Made by a program: the position numbers and the translations under genes
Part shown: in pieces, positions 25,459 to 34,262 of the stretch
How the letters are laid out: each line of letters opens with the position of its first letter
Position numbering within the stretch: the stretch's first letter is position 1
Assembly (NCBI RefSeq): GCF_036226505.1
Contig: NZ_CP108484.1
Span: forward strand, 6,758,001-6,822,000
Origin: Kitasatospora sp. NBC_01246
GTDB lineage: Bacteria; Actinomycetota; Actinomycetes; Streptomycetales; Streptomycetaceae
Direction: 5' to 3'
Length of the DNA stretch: 64,000 nucleotides
The notes under the pieces: generated by a model
Databases searched by the model: none
What the model was told of the DNA's origin: nothing
Seen by the model: only the letters and a program-made list of their open reading frames with translations

Positions 25459-27159
25459 TTACGGCTGCATCTCGTACGCGCCGGACAGCGCCTCGACCAT
25501 GGACCACACCTTGGCGGCCCGCTCGCCGTCCGCGACCGGGCGGCGGACGTTGGCCAGCGCCCACGCCGCCTGCGCCTCGGTGGTCGAGGCCTTCCCGTGC
25601 AGCTCGGTGGCGTGCTTCGAGAAGTCCCGCACCAGCGCGTCGAAGACCTGGTCCAGCAGGTCCGCGTCCAGCCCGGTCAGCTCGGCCTGCTCCAGCACCA
25701 GCTGGCCGTAGACGATCAGCGCGAAGAGCTGGCCGATCTCCAGCAGGAAGTCCAGGTCGGCCTGTTGCGCCTCGCTCGGCGCGTCGGTCAGCAGCAGGTC
25801 GCAGAACCCGTCGGCCTGCTCGCGGAAGCGGGCCACGTTCGGCAGGTGCGCGAAGGCGTCGTAGGCCTTGCGCCAGTCGTGGAAGCGGATCGCGCCGAGG
25901 CCGCGGGCCGGGCCCTGGCGGAACAGGAACTCGTCGTCGGCCGCGTCCAGTCGGGTGGGCACCGGCGCGTAGTCGGCCGGGTTGAAGAGGTAGTTGCCCA
26001 TGAACTTGAGGATCAGCGCCAGGTTGACGTGGACGGTGCCCTCCAGCTTCGGCAGACCGCGGATGTCCTTCGCGGCCTTGTCGAAGTAGGTGTCCGCCTC
26101 GAAGCCCTTGGCCGCGATGACGTCCCACATCAGGTCGATGACCTTCTCGCCCTCGGTGGTGACCTTCATCTTGGTCATCGGGTTGAAGAGCAGGTAGCGG
26201 CGGTCCTCGGGCGAGGCGGTGCGGAAGTAGTCCACCGCACGGTCGGAGAACAGCTTCATCGCCACCAGGCGGGCGTACGCGTCGGTCAGCTCGCGCCGCA
26301 CGTGCGGGAAGTCGGTGACCTTCTTCCCGTACAGCACCCGGTTCTGGGCGTGCGTGACGGCCTCGTACATCGCGTGCTCGCAGATGCCGACCGAGGCCGT
26401 GCAGAGGTTGAACTTGCCGACGTTGACGGTGTTCAGCGCGGCGTCGAAGGCGGCCTTGCCGGTGTGCAGCACGTCCTCGGCGCGCACCGGGTAGTCCTCC
26501 AGCCGGAACTCGCTGACGTACATCTGGGCGTTCACGACGTTCTTGACCAGGTGGTACGCCTCGTGGCGGCTGTCGGCGGCGAAGAAGACGTAGCCCTCCG
26601 GGCCGTCGACGTCCGAGCGGCGGCCGAAGACCGAGACCAGGCCGGCGACGTTGCCGTTGCCGATGTAGTACTTGGAGCCGGTGGCGGTGAAGCCGCCCTC
26701 GCCGTCCGGGGTGAGGATCATGTCGGTGGAGTAGATGTCGGCGCCGTGGCTGCGCTCGGAGAGCCCGAACGCCATCACGTGACCCTCCGCCAGGAGCTGG
26801 GCGGCGCGCGCCCGGACGGCCTCGTTCCCGCTCTGCCAGACCGGCCCCAGGCCGAGCACGGTGACCTGCCAGGTGTACCAGTAGCCCAGCCCGTAGAAGC
26901 CGAGGATCTCGTTCAGCTCGGCGATCCGGGCGGTGTCCCAGCGCTTCTCCGGGTCGACCGAGGAGGGCGTCAGGAACTCCGCGAACAGGCCCTCCTTCGC
27001 CGCGAATTCGAGGAAGTCGGCGTACCAGCTGCGGTCGATGTACGTGTCGATCAGCGCCTTCTTGCCGCGGGACTCGAACCAGTCCACGGTCGCGCGCAGC
27101 AGTCGGCGGGTCGGCTCGTCGAACTGCGCGGGGTCGTACGTACGCGGGTTGAAGAGCAT
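25459..27159 (-). CDS. Acyl-CoA dehydrogenase family flavoprotein
   Basis: A 566-residue FAD enzyme of the long acyl-CoA dehydrogenase/oxidase type. The flavin-contact segments are visible: HVMAFGLSERSHGADIYSTD and TGSKYYIGNGNVAGLVSVFG. It is longer than typical 380-residue dehydrogenases, with an extra C-terminal helical region, as in acyl-CoA oxidases. A GGGAG fits the ATG at 27159 better than the GTG at 27162. The PadR gene lies 74 bp upstream on the same strand and probably shares its promoter, suggesting PadR control. Confidence 0.87.
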   Translation of the reverse strand: MLFNPRTYDPAQFDEPTRRLLRATVDWFESRGKKALIDTYIDRSWYADFLEFAAKEGLFAEFLTPSSVDPEKRWDTARIAELNEILGFYGLGYWYTWQVTVLGLGPVWQSGNEAVRARAAQLLAEGHVMAFGLSERSHGADIYSTDMILTPDGEGGFTATGSKYYIGNGNVAGLVSVFGRRSDVDGPEGYVFFAADSRHEAYHLVKNVVNAQMYVSEFRLEDYPVRAEDVLHTGKAAFDAALNTVNVGKFNLCTASVGICEHAMYEAVTHAQNRVLYGKKVTDFPHVRRELTDAYARLVAMKLFSDRAVDYFRTASPEDRRYLLFNPMTKMKVTTEGEKVIDLMWDVIAAKGFEADTYFDKAAKDIRGLPKLEGTVHVNLALILKFMGNYLFNPADYAPVPTRLDAADDEFLFRQGPARGLGAIRFHDWRKAYDAFAHLPNVARFREQADGFCDLLLTDAPSEAQQADLDFLLEIGQLFALIVYGQLVLEQAELTGLDADLLDQVFDALVRDFSKHATELHGKASTTEAQAAWALANVRRPVADGERAAKVWSMVEALSGAYEMQP

Positions 27160-27233
27160 CACGGGCTCCCGGGGGTCGAGGGTGGTGATCGGATGGGGCG
27201 TGGAGTTCTCGTCCGTCGGCGGAGCCGGGGGGT

Positions 27234-27791
27234 TCAGGCCCCGGTCCGGTCGGCGGCGAGGCGGTGCAGGGTGGCGAGCACGTCGTCCAGCCAGGCGAGG
27301 GTCATCCGCTCGTACTCGATCCCGCCGCGCAGCACCACGTGCTGCAGCTGCTGCCGGGCGTCGAGGGCGGCCGGGTCGGGGAAGTCCCGCTGCTCGCCGT
27401 GCAGGTAGCGGGCGAGCAGGGCGGCATGGCTCTCGCGGTGCCGCTCGACCTCGGAGAGCAGGGCGGCCGGGTCATCGAAGGCGGCCGCGCGGATCTTGAC
27501 CGCCAGCTCGTGCCGGACGGTCTCCGGTTCGACCGGTTCGCGCAGCCAGCCGGCCAGCGCCGCCCGGCCGGGACCGGCCGCGGAGTAGACCTTCTTGTCC
27601 GGCCGGCCGTCCTGGGCGACCTCCTCGGCGGAGATCCAGCCGTCCGCCTCCATCCGCCGCAGCACCCGGTAGATCTGCTGGTGGGTGGCGGTCCAGAAGC
27701 GTCCGATGGAGCGGTCGAACCGCCGGGCCAGCTCGTAGCCGGAGCCGGGCTGCTCCAGCAGCGAGACGAGGATCGCGTGCTCCAGTGCCAT
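27234..27791 (-). CDS. PadR family transcriptional regulator
   Basis: A 185-residue PadR regulator. The N-terminal winged helix (LVSLLEQPGSGYELARRFDRS, then IYRVLRRMEADGWI) is followed by a Vir-type C-terminal helical dimerisation region. These repressors bind inverted repeats and are released by phenolic or drug-like ligands. A perfect palindrome at 27804-27823 lies directly upstream, which points to autorepression and co-control of the acyl-CoA dehydrogenase gene that follows. Confidence 0.92.
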   Translation of the reverse strand: MALEHAILVSLLEQPGSGYELARRFDRSIGRFWTATHQQIYRVLRRMEADGWISAEEVAQDGRPDKKVYSAAGPGRAALAGWLREPVEPETVRHELAVKIRAAAFDDPAALLSEVERHRESHAALLARYLHGEQRDFPDPAALDARQQLQHVVLRGGIEYERMTLAWLDDVLATLHRLAADRTGA

Positions 27792-27803
27792 GGCGGCATC
27801 CTG

Positions 27804-27823
27804 CTATGCAACGAGTTGCATAG
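27804..27823 (-). promoter_or_regulatory. Perfect palindromic operator for PadR
   Basis: Half-sites CTATGCAAC and GTTGCATAG are separated by GA, forming a perfect 20-bp dyad 12 bases upstream of the padR start codon and partly within its promoter. It is AT-richer than its surroundings, as expected of a protein-binding site. Confidence 0.85.
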
Positions 27824-27984
27824 GCAAGGGCGCCCCGGCCGGGTGAGACGCAGCTCACCGCGGTGCGCGCCGGGTGTGGGCGGTGAGGTTAGCTTCTCGG
27901 GCGAAATGGTGCAAAACGGCAGATCGGCGCCAGAATGGTACTGGGCTTGCGCCCTCCGTGTACCGGACCTAGGAGGTGGTATCG

Positions 27985-28455
27985 GTGTCTACCCAGATTC
28001 CGATGGGCATGGAGCACCATCCGGACATCGTCGAACTGCGTGAACACTACGAGCGGGTCACCCTGACTCCGCGCGCCCAGGCCGTCGAGGCCCTGGCTGT
28101 CCTCGCCGGTCTGTTCCTGGCGGCCTCGCCATGGATCGTCGGCTTCACCGCCTTCAGCACGCTGACCGTCACCTGCCTGATCGTGGGTCTCGCCTACTGC
28201 GTGCTGATGGCCGGGTACGGCTCGGCGTACGAGCGCACCCACGCACGGGCCTGGGCGGCGACCCTGCTCGGTGCCTGGACGATCATCTCGCCCTGGGTGG
28301 TGTCCGGAGCGGTCGACCGCGGGAAGAACATCGTGACCTGCATGATCGCGGGTGCCGTGATGTTCCTGCTGGGTCTCGCGGCGATCTCGATGGCCACCAT
28401 CACGTCGAACGGCGCGTCGATGCGACGTGGCCGGGCCGGCCGGGCCGGGGGCTGA
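27985..28455 (+). CDS. SPW repeat membrane protein
   Basis: A 156-residue membrane protein with two SPW units (LAASPWIVGF and IISPWVVSG), each followed by paired hydrophobic helices; four transmembrane segments in total. The family is common in actinobacteria and its function is unknown. The GTG at 27985 was chosen because AGGAGG (27971-27976) lies 8 bases upstream; an earlier GTG at 27976 would overlap that site. The C-terminal tail is basic and Gly-rich. Confidence 0.88.
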   Translation: MSTQIPMGMEHHPDIVELREHYERVTLTPRAQAVEALAVLAGLFLAASPWIVGFTAFSTLTVTCLIVGLAYCVLMAGYGSAYERTHARAWAATLLGAWTIISPWVVSGAVDRGKNIVTCMIAGAVMFLLGLAAISMATITSNGASMRRGRAGRAGG

Positions 28456-28577
28456 CGCCACCCGGTAGTCCGGAGCCGGGGTGCGGGCGGCGAGGCCGCC
28501 GCCCGCACCCCGGCGCACGCCGTCGGGCCGCTACGGCCGGGGGCCGGTCAGGGGCGGGCGCCCCCGCCGCAGCGTGG

Positions 28578-29972
28578 TCACGGGCGGGTCATCCGCAGCA
28601 CGTCGAGGGCCTCGTCCAGCTGCTCGCGGGTCAGCTTGCCCTGCTCCAGGTAGCCGCGCTCCAGCACCACCTGTCGGATCGTCTTGCGCTCGGCCAGCGC
28701 CTGCTTGGCGACCTTGGCGGCCTCCTCGTAGCCGAGGTAGCGGTTGAGCGGGGTGACCACCGAGGGCGAGGACTCGGCGTACTCGCGGGCCCGTTCGACG
28801 TTGGCGGTGATGCCGTCCACCGTGCGGTCGGCGAGCAGCCGGGCGCTGTTGGCGAGCAGCCGGACCGACTCCAGCACGTTGCGGGCGATCACCGGGAGCA
28901 TCACGTTGAGCTCGAAGTTGCCGCTCGCGCCGGCCACCGTGACGGTGGTGTCGTTGCCGATCACCTGGGCCGAGACCATCAGCACCACCTCCGGCAGCAC
29001 CGGGTTCACCTTGCCCGGCATGATCGACGAACCGGGCTGGAGGTCCGGCAGGTTGATCTCCCCGAGGCCGGTGCGCGGGCCCGAGCCCATCCACCGCAGA
29101 TCATTGGCGATCTTGGTGAAGCCGACCGCGACGGTGCGGAGCTGACCGCTCAGCTCGACCAGGCCGTCCCGCGCGCCCTGCGCCTCGAAGTGGTCCCGCG
29201 CCTCGGTCAGCGGCAGGTCGGTGGCCCGGGCGACCTCCTCGATCACGGCGGCGGCGAAACCGGGCGGGGTGTTGATGCCGGTGCCCACCGCCGTCCCGCC
29301 GAGGGGCAGTTCGGCGACCCGGGGGAGCGTCGCCAGCAGCCGCTCCCGCCCGTGCCGGACCTGCGCCGCGTACCCGGCGAACTCCTGGCCGAGGGTCACC
29401 GGGGTGGCGTCCATCAGGTGCGTCCGGCCGGACTTCACCACCTCGGAGAACGCCGCGGCCCGCCGCTCCAGGGCCTCCGCCAGGTGCTCCAGGGCCGGGA
29501 TCAGGTCGTGGGTGACGGCCGCGGTGGCCGCGATGTGGATCGAGGACGGGAACACGTCGTTGGAGGACTGGCTGGCGTTGACGTGGTCGTTCGGGTGGAC
29601 GGGGCGGCCGAGCCGCTCGCCGGCCAGGGTGGCGATCACCTCGTTGGCGTTCATGTTGGAGGAGGTGCCCGAGCCGGTCTGGAAGACGTCCACCGGGAAC
29701 TCGTCGTCCCAGCGCCCCTGGGCGACCTCCTCGGCGGCGGCCGCCACGGCCTGCGCCGTCTCCTCGTCCAGCACCCCGAGCCGGGCGTTCACCCGGGCCG
29801 CGGCGGCCTTGATCCGGGCCAGCGCGGCGATGTGGGCCCGCTCCAGCCGCTGGCCCGACACCGGGAAGTTCTCCACCGCCCGCTGGGTCTGCGCCTGCCA
29901 CTTGGCGGCGGCCGGCACCCGGACCTCGCCCATCGAGTCGTGCTCGGTCCGGAACTCCTGCTGCTCACCCAT
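28578..29972 (-). CDS. fumC: Fumarate hydratase, class II
   Basis: A 464-residue tetrameric lyase that interconverts fumarate and malate in the TCA cycle. The superfamily signature GSSIMPGKVNPV lies near residue 314, with the HPNDHVNASQSSND region and the SGRTHLMDATP segment carrying the active-site His. An AGGAGG lies about 12 bases before the ATG. Aspartate ammonia-lyase is the main alternative within this superfamily, but the FumC-type N-terminus (FRTEHDSMGEVRVP) fits fumarase. Confidence 0.93.
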   Translation of the reverse strand: MGEQQEFRTEHDSMGEVRVPAAAKWQAQTQRAVENFPVSGQRLERAHIAALARIKAAAARVNARLGVLDEETAQAVAAAAEEVAQGRWDDEFPVDVFQTGSGTSSNMNANEVIATLAGERLGRPVHPNDHVNASQSSNDVFPSSIHIAATAAVTHDLIPALEHLAEALERRAAAFSEVVKSGRTHLMDATPVTLGQEFAGYAAQVRHGRERLLATLPRVAELPLGGTAVGTGINTPPGFAAAVIEEVARATDLPLTEARDHFEAQGARDGLVELSGQLRTVAVGFTKIANDLRWMGSGPRTGLGEINLPDLQPGSSIMPGKVNPVLPEVVLMVSAQVIGNDTTVTVAGASGNFELNVMLPVIARNVLESVRLLANSARLLADRTVDGITANVERAREYAESSPSVVTPLNRYLGYEEAAKVAKQALAERKTIRQVVLERGYLEQGKLTREQLDEALDVLRMTRP

Positions 29973-30226
29973 GACGCGCTGCACCTCCTGGTCGGCCCCG
30001 GCCGGGTCTGCTCCCCGACCGGCTGCGGTCTGCGCAGACGACAGCCGCGCAGGGGCCCCCGGTATTTCCGCGCCAGGTGGGGGAACCGGCCGACCTTCAC
30101 TCGAAGGGATGAAGATCGCGACCGGCCGGTCCGAGCGCGCCGGTCCGCTTCGTACGCTCGTGCACGCACCGGCTTCACCCGCCCGTGCAGGCACCGGGGG
30201 AGACGATCACCGAGCAGGGGGCGGAC

Positions 30227-32059
30227 ATGGCGGCAACACGGCGCGACCGGGACGGGCTGAGCAGGCGGGAGCTGCTCGGCGCCTCGGCGGCCCTCGGCAC
30301 GGCCGGCTGGCTGCTGCGCGGCACGATCGGGCCGGACAGCGCGCGGGCCGCCGTCCCGGTGCCGCCCGAACTGCCCGCCGGCACCGAGCTGTACCAGCGG
30401 GTCTACCAGAACTGGTCCGGCGAGGTCCGCACCGACCAGCTCTGGACCTGTGCCCCGCGGACCCCCGAGGAGGTCCCGCCGCTCGCCGACTGGGCACGTG
30501 CCCACGGCTGGCGGCTGCGCGCCCAGGGCTACCGGCACACCTGGGCGCCGCTCACCGTCGCCGACGACACCCCCGGCTCCGCCCGCGTCCTGCTGCTGGA
30601 CACCACCCGCCACCTCACCGCGCTCACCGCCGACTCGCCGACCACCGTCCGGGCGCAGACCGGCGCCACCATGGAGAGCCTGCTCGCCCACCTGGCCGGC
30701 CGCGGCCTCGGCGTCGCCAACTGCCCCGCGCCCGGCGAACTCACCGTCGGCGGCGTGCTCGCCATCGGCGGTCACGGCACCGCCGTCCCGGCCGTCGGCG
30801 AGCTCCGCCCGGACGGCCACGGCTACGGCTCGGTCAGCAACCAGGTCGTCCGGCTCACCGCCGTCGTCCACGACCCGGCCACCGACCGCTACGCGCTGCG
30901 CACCTTCGAGCGCTCCGAGGCCGACAGCGCCGCGTTCCTGGTCCACCTGGGCCGGGCCTTCGTCACCGAGGTGGTGCTCCGGGCCGGCCCCGACGTGCCG
31001 CTGCGCTGCGTCAGCCGGCTGGACATCCCGGCGACCGAGCTGTTCGCCCGCCCGGGCACCCCGGGCGGCATCCTCGGCCGCCCGCGCACCCTCGCCGACT
31101 TCGTCGACCGCGAGGGGCGCGCCGAGGTGATCTGGTTCGCCTGCACCGAGCGCCCCTGGCTGAAGACCTGGAGCGTCGCGCCGCAGCGCCCGCTCGGCTC
31201 CCGCACCGTCGACGAGCCCTACAACTACCCGTTCTCCGACAGCATCCCGGAGCCGGTCGCCCGCCTCGCCGGCCAACTCGTCGCCGGCGCCTGGGGGTCG
31301 GCCCCGCTCTTCGGCCAACTCCAGTACCTGGTCGCCAAGGTCGCCCTCACCGGGGACCTCACCGACGTGCTGCTCTCCGGCGGCGTGCTCCGCGAGCTGC
31401 TCTCCGGCGAACTCCTCACCCACCTGCTCGCCGGCGGCCTGCGCTCCGACCTCTGGGGCCCCTCCCGCACCCTGCTGCAGTACGTCCGCCCGACCACCCT
31501 GCGGGTCACCGCCAACGGCTACGCCGTGCTCGCCCGGCGGGCCGACCTCCAGTGGGTGGTGTCCGAGTTCGCCGCCCACTACCGGCAGTTGCTCGCCGAG
31601 TACCAGGCGCGCGGGGAGTTCCCGGTCAACGGCGCGGTGGAGATCCGGGTCACCGGCCTGGACGACCCGGCCGCCAGCGGCGTCCCCGGCGCCCGGCCGC
31701 CGCTGCTCTCCGCCCTGCGCCCGCGCCCCGACCGCCCCGACTGGGACACCGCCGTCTGGCTGGACGTCCTCAGCCTCCCCGGCACCCCCGGCCTGCACCG
31801 CTTCGCCCGCGACCTCGAACGGTTCCTGCTCCGGACCTTCGACGGCACCCGGGCCGGTCTGCGGGTCGAGTGGTCCAAGGGCTGGGCGTACACCGAGGAC
31901 GCCGCCTGGGCCGACCCGGACGTGCTCGGCCGGGTCGTCCCGGCCAGCCTGCGCGACGGCGGCGGCCCCGGCTGGGACGAGGCGGTCGCCGTTCTGGACC
32001 GCCACGACCCGTACCGGGTCTTCGGGAACGCCTTCCTGGACACCCTGCTGACGGTCTGA
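30227..32059 (+). CDS. Tat-exported FAD oxidase, cholesterol-oxidase type II-like
   Basis: A 610-residue VAO-family flavoprotein. A twin-arginine signal is visible (SRRELLGASAALG), then the FAD-binding domain from about residue 60. AQGYRHTWAPL contains the His expected to carry covalent FAD, and TVGGVLAIGGHGT is the second flavin-contact segment. The remaining C-terminal part matches the substrate-binding domain of covalent-FAD cholesterol oxidases (VRPTTLRVTANGYAVL, VEWSKGWAYTEDA). The likely reaction is oxygen-dependent oxidation of a 3-hydroxysteroid or other alcohol outside the cell. ATG 30227 puts the Tat motif near the N-terminus. Confidence 0.82.
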   Translation: MAATRRDRDGLSRRELLGASAALGTAGWLLRGTIGPDSARAAVPVPPELPAGTELYQRVYQNWSGEVRTDQLWTCAPRTPEEVPPLADWARAHGWRLRAQGYRHTWAPLTVADDTPGSARVLLLDTTRHLTALTADSPTTVRAQTGATMESLLAHLAGRGLGVANCPAPGELTVGGVLAIGGHGTAVPAVGELRPDGHGYGSVSNQVVRLTAVVHDPATDRYALRTFERSEADSAAFLVHLGRAFVTEVVLRAGPDVPLRCVSRLDIPATELFARPGTPGGILGRPRTLADFVDREGRAEVIWFACTERPWLKTWSVAPQRPLGSRTVDEPYNYPFSDSIPEPVARLAGQLVAGAWGSAPLFGQLQYLVAKVALTGDLTDVLLSGGVLRELLSGELLTHLLAGGLRSDLWGPSRTLLQYVRPTTLRVTANGYAVLARRADLQWVVSEFAAHYRQLLAEYQARGEFPVNGAVEIRVTGLDDPAASGVPGARPPLLSALRPRPDRPDWDTAVWLDVLSLPGTPGLHRFARDLERFLLRTFDGTRAGLRVEWSKGWAYTEDAAWADPDVLGRVVPASLRDGGGPGWDEAVAVLDRHDPYRVFGNAFLDTLLTV

Positions 32060-32091
32060 CGCCTGGGCCCCGGTTCTCCGCCGGCCGGGTC

Positions 32092-32700
32092 CTACACGTG
32101 CTCCATGACCATGACCGCGACGGTGTCCGGCGCGAGGGCGCGGAAGATGTGCGGGGCGTCCCCGGGGTAGCTGACGTAGTCGCCCGGGTGGAGTTCGACC
32201 GGCTCCGCCGGCGGGCCGACCAGGGCCCGCCCGGCGCTGAGCACCACGTGCTCCACCGTGCCGGGCATGTGCGGGTCGGACGCCCGGGCCTCGCCCGGCT
32301 GCGCCTCGATCCGGTAGACGTCCCGGCGGGCGTTGGGCGGGCAGGAGGCCAGCAGGGTGGCGGCGTAGTCGGCCCGCTCGGAGTGGGTGACCGGCCCCTC
32401 GCCGGCCCGGATCACCCGCACCACCGGTCGCGGCGGGTCGACCAGCCGGCTGAACGGCACGTCCAGCGCGACGCCGAGCGCCCAGAGCGTCTCCACGCTC
32501 GGATTGCCCGCGGCCGACTCCAGCTGGGAGAGCGTCGACTTGGCGATCCCGGCCCGGCGGGCCAGCTCGGCCATGGAGAGACCGGCCCGCTCGCGTTCGC
32601 GCCGGATGGACGCGGCGATCAGCCCGATCAGCTCCGAGCCGGCGGCGCCCGGCCCCCCGGCTCCGTCGCCCGCGCTGCGGGACCCGGTGTTCGCACTCAT
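32092..32700 (-). CDS. XRE-cupin transcriptional regulator
   Basis: A 202-residue regulator. An N-terminal XRE helix-turn-helix (SMAELARRAGIAKSTLSQLE) is joined to a C-terminal cupin effector domain (HVVLSAGRALVGPP, VELHPGDYVSYPGDAPH). The first 22 residues are Gly/Ala-rich. GGAG supports the ATG. It is divergent from azlCD with only 69 bp between, a recurrent arrangement in which such regulators control the transporter. Confidence 0.9.
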   Translation of the reverse strand: MSANTGSRSAGDGAGGPGAAGSELIGLIAASIRRERERAGLSMAELARRAGIAKSTLSQLESAAGNPSVETLWALGVALDVPFSRLVDPPRPVVRVIRAGEGPVTHSERADYAATLLASCPPNARRDVYRIEAQPGEARASDPHMPGTVEHVVLSAGRALVGPPAEPVELHPGDYVSYPGDAPHIFRALAPDTVAVMVMEHV

Positions 32701-32724
32701 CCGCGTTCGCTCCGCACGTACGGG

Positions 32725-32765
32725 CGTTCGCCTTGACGAACGACAGCCTTCGGGTTCACTCTACT
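32725..32765 (+). promoter_or_regulatory. Divergent promoter with dyad between XRE gene and azlC
   Basis: An inverted repeat CGTTCG-CCTTGA-CGAACG (32725-32742) overlaps a TTGACG (32733-32738) that is a good -35 for azlC; a weak -10 (around 32757-32765) would put transcription start at the azlC ATG. A further CGTTCG lies at 32704. The dyad is a likely XRE-cupin operator. Confidence 0.55.
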
Positions 32766-32769
32766 GGAC

Positions 32770-33516
32770 ATGCGTTCGCTCCTCCGAACACTCGACCGTG
32801 CCACGCTGCGGGACATCGCCCTGGTCTGCGTCGCCGACGCCCTGGTCGGCGCCTCCTTCGGTGCCATCAGTGTCTCCGGTGGCCTGCCGCTCTGGCTGCC
32901 GATCGCCATGTCGGTGTTGGTCTTCGCCGGCGGTGCCCAGTTCGCCGCCGTCGGCGTCGTGCTCTCCGGCGGCGGCGCGCTCGCCGCCGTCGCCACCGGC
33001 CTGGTGCTCAACGCCCGACTGCTGCCCTTCGGCTTCACCGTCTCCGACGTGCTCGACGGTCCGTGGTGGCGGCGGCTGCTCGGCGCCCAACTGCTCACCG
33101 ACGAGTCGGCGGCCTTCGCCCTGCTCCAGTCCGACCGGCGCCGGCGCCGCGCCGCGTTCTGGGTCTGCGGCGTGGCGCTGTTCGTGGTCTGGAACGCCTC
33201 CGTGCTGGTCGGCGCGCTGGCCGGCGGCCTCATCGGCGACACCGACGCCCTCGGCCTCGACGCCGCCTTCCCGGCCGTCCTGCTCGCCCTGGTGCTGCCC
33301 TCGCTCACCGACCGGCGGACCCGGGCCGCCGCGCTGGCCGGAGCCGTGGTCGCGGTCGCCGCCACCCCGTACCTGCCGGCCGGCCTGCCCGTGCTGCTGG
33401 CCCTGCTCGGCCTGCTGTTCGCCGGGCCGCGGTCCGGCCGGCCGAACGCTCCGGAGCCGGCTGCCCAGGGCCCCGCCCCGCCTCGCCCCGCACCCGCCGC
33501 CGAGGGAGTCCACTGA
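32770..33516 (+). CDS. azlC: AzlC family branched-chain amino-acid exporter subunit
   Basis: A 248-residue membrane protein with about seven hydrophobic segments and the AzlC signature (GASFGAISVSGGLPLWLPIAMSVLVFAGGAQFAAV). AzlCD exports branched-chain amino acids in Bacillus. There is no ribosome site before the ATG, and the gene appears leaderless. Its stop and the azlD start share one base. The C-terminus is Pro/Ala-rich. Confidence 0.9.
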   Translation: MRSLLRTLDRATLRDIALVCVADALVGASFGAISVSGGLPLWLPIAMSVLVFAGGAQFAAVGVVLSGGGALAAVATGLVLNARLLPFGFTVSDVLDGPWWRRLLGAQLLTDESAAFALLQSDRRRRRAAFWVCGVALFVVWNASVLVGALAGGLIGDTDALGLDAAFPAVLLALVLPSLTDRRTRAAALAGAVVAVAATPYLPAGLPVLLALLGLLFAGPRSGRPNAPEPAAQGPAPPRPAPAAEGVH

Positions 33517-33824
33517 TGCCACTGCTCGCCGTCCTCCTGCTCGCCGCCGGCACCTACGCGTTCCGCCTCGCCGGCCCGGCCCTCGGCGACCGCTTCACCC
33601 TCTCCGACCGGCTGCGCCACCTGCTCGCGGTGGCCGCCGCCGTCCTGCTGGTCGCGCTGGTCGCCACCGGCGCCCTCACCCAGGGCCACGGCTTCGCCGG
33701 CTGGGCCCGGCCGTCCGGCGTCCTGGTGGCCGGGCTGCTCGCGCTGCGCCGTGCGCCGTTCCCGCTCGTCGTGGTGGCGGGTGCCGCGACCACCGCGCTG
33801 CTGCGGCTCTGCGGAGTCGCCTGA
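33516..33824 (+). CDS. azlD: AzlD family exporter subunit
   Basis: A 102-residue protein with three to four hydrophobic segments and the AzlD N-terminus (LLAAGTYAFRLAGPAL). It is the small partner of AzlC; GGGAG lies inside the end of azlC, and the stop/start overlap (TGATG) indicates coupled translation. Confidence 0.9.
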   Translation: MPLLAVLLLAAGTYAFRLAGPALGDRFTLSDRLRHLLAVAAAVLLVALVATGALTQGHGFAGWARPSGVLVAGLLALRRAPFPLVVVAGAATTALLRLCGVA

Positions 33825-33847
33825 GACGGGCGTCCGGACCGGCCGGC

Positions 33848-34168
33848 TCAGCCCTGCGCGGCGTTGCCCAGGCGCTCCTGCTGGATCTCGGGCCGCTCGC
33901 TGTCCCAGAGCAGCTCCCACACCCGGAACACGCAGTGGTAGTCCCGCATGCTGCCCTGGGAGATCAGCAGATAGGTGTCACCGTCCCGGAGCAGGGTGCG
34001 CCGGCGGCTGTTGAACGGGTGCTGCGGGGTGTACGACGGGACGAGCCGCCGGAGTTCGGCGAGCGCCTCCTCGCGGTTGCCCTCGATCTCGGCCAGCACC
34101 TTGGTGCCCCAGATCCGGTCGTTGCCGACCCCTTCGGTCTCCTGGACGACCAGTGCCCAGCGCGTCAT
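33848..34168 (-). CDS. Conserved hypothetical protein
   Basis: A 106-residue soluble protein with no recognised domain. It has alternating strand/helix character (WALVVQETEG, VLAEIEGNREEALAELRRLV, TYLLISQGSMRDYHCVFRVWELLWD) and a Trp-rich C-terminal helix. Length and codon pattern look genuine, and it has its own start after a gap. It is convergent with azlD. Confidence 0.65.
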   Translation of the reverse strand: MTRWALVVQETEGVGNDRIWGTKVLAEIEGNREEALAELRRLVPSYTPQHPFNSRRRTLLRDGDTYLLISQGSMRDYHCVFRVWELLWDSERPEIQQERLGNAAQG

Positions 34169-34262
34169 GCCCCACCCCTCGTTCGGATTCCCGTCCGCCC
34201 CCCTGAAACGATCATCCTAGGGGCTGGCGGTCGGGAGGAGTCCGCCGGACGGGGAGGGCCCG

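Noticed and set aside
25459..27159. Acyl-CoA dehydrogenase as part of the aminopeptidase transcription unit
   Set aside because: The genes converge and are separated by a perfect hairpin.
30185..30226. Earlier GTG start for the FAD oxidase
   Set aside because: It would add 14 residues before the Tat motif and has no ribosome site; the ATG at 30227 is better placed.
29221..32736. A plus-strand open frame of over 1100 codons
   Set aside because: It runs across fumarase and the FAD oxidase in shadow frames, is Arg/Pro-rich and has no recognisable domain.
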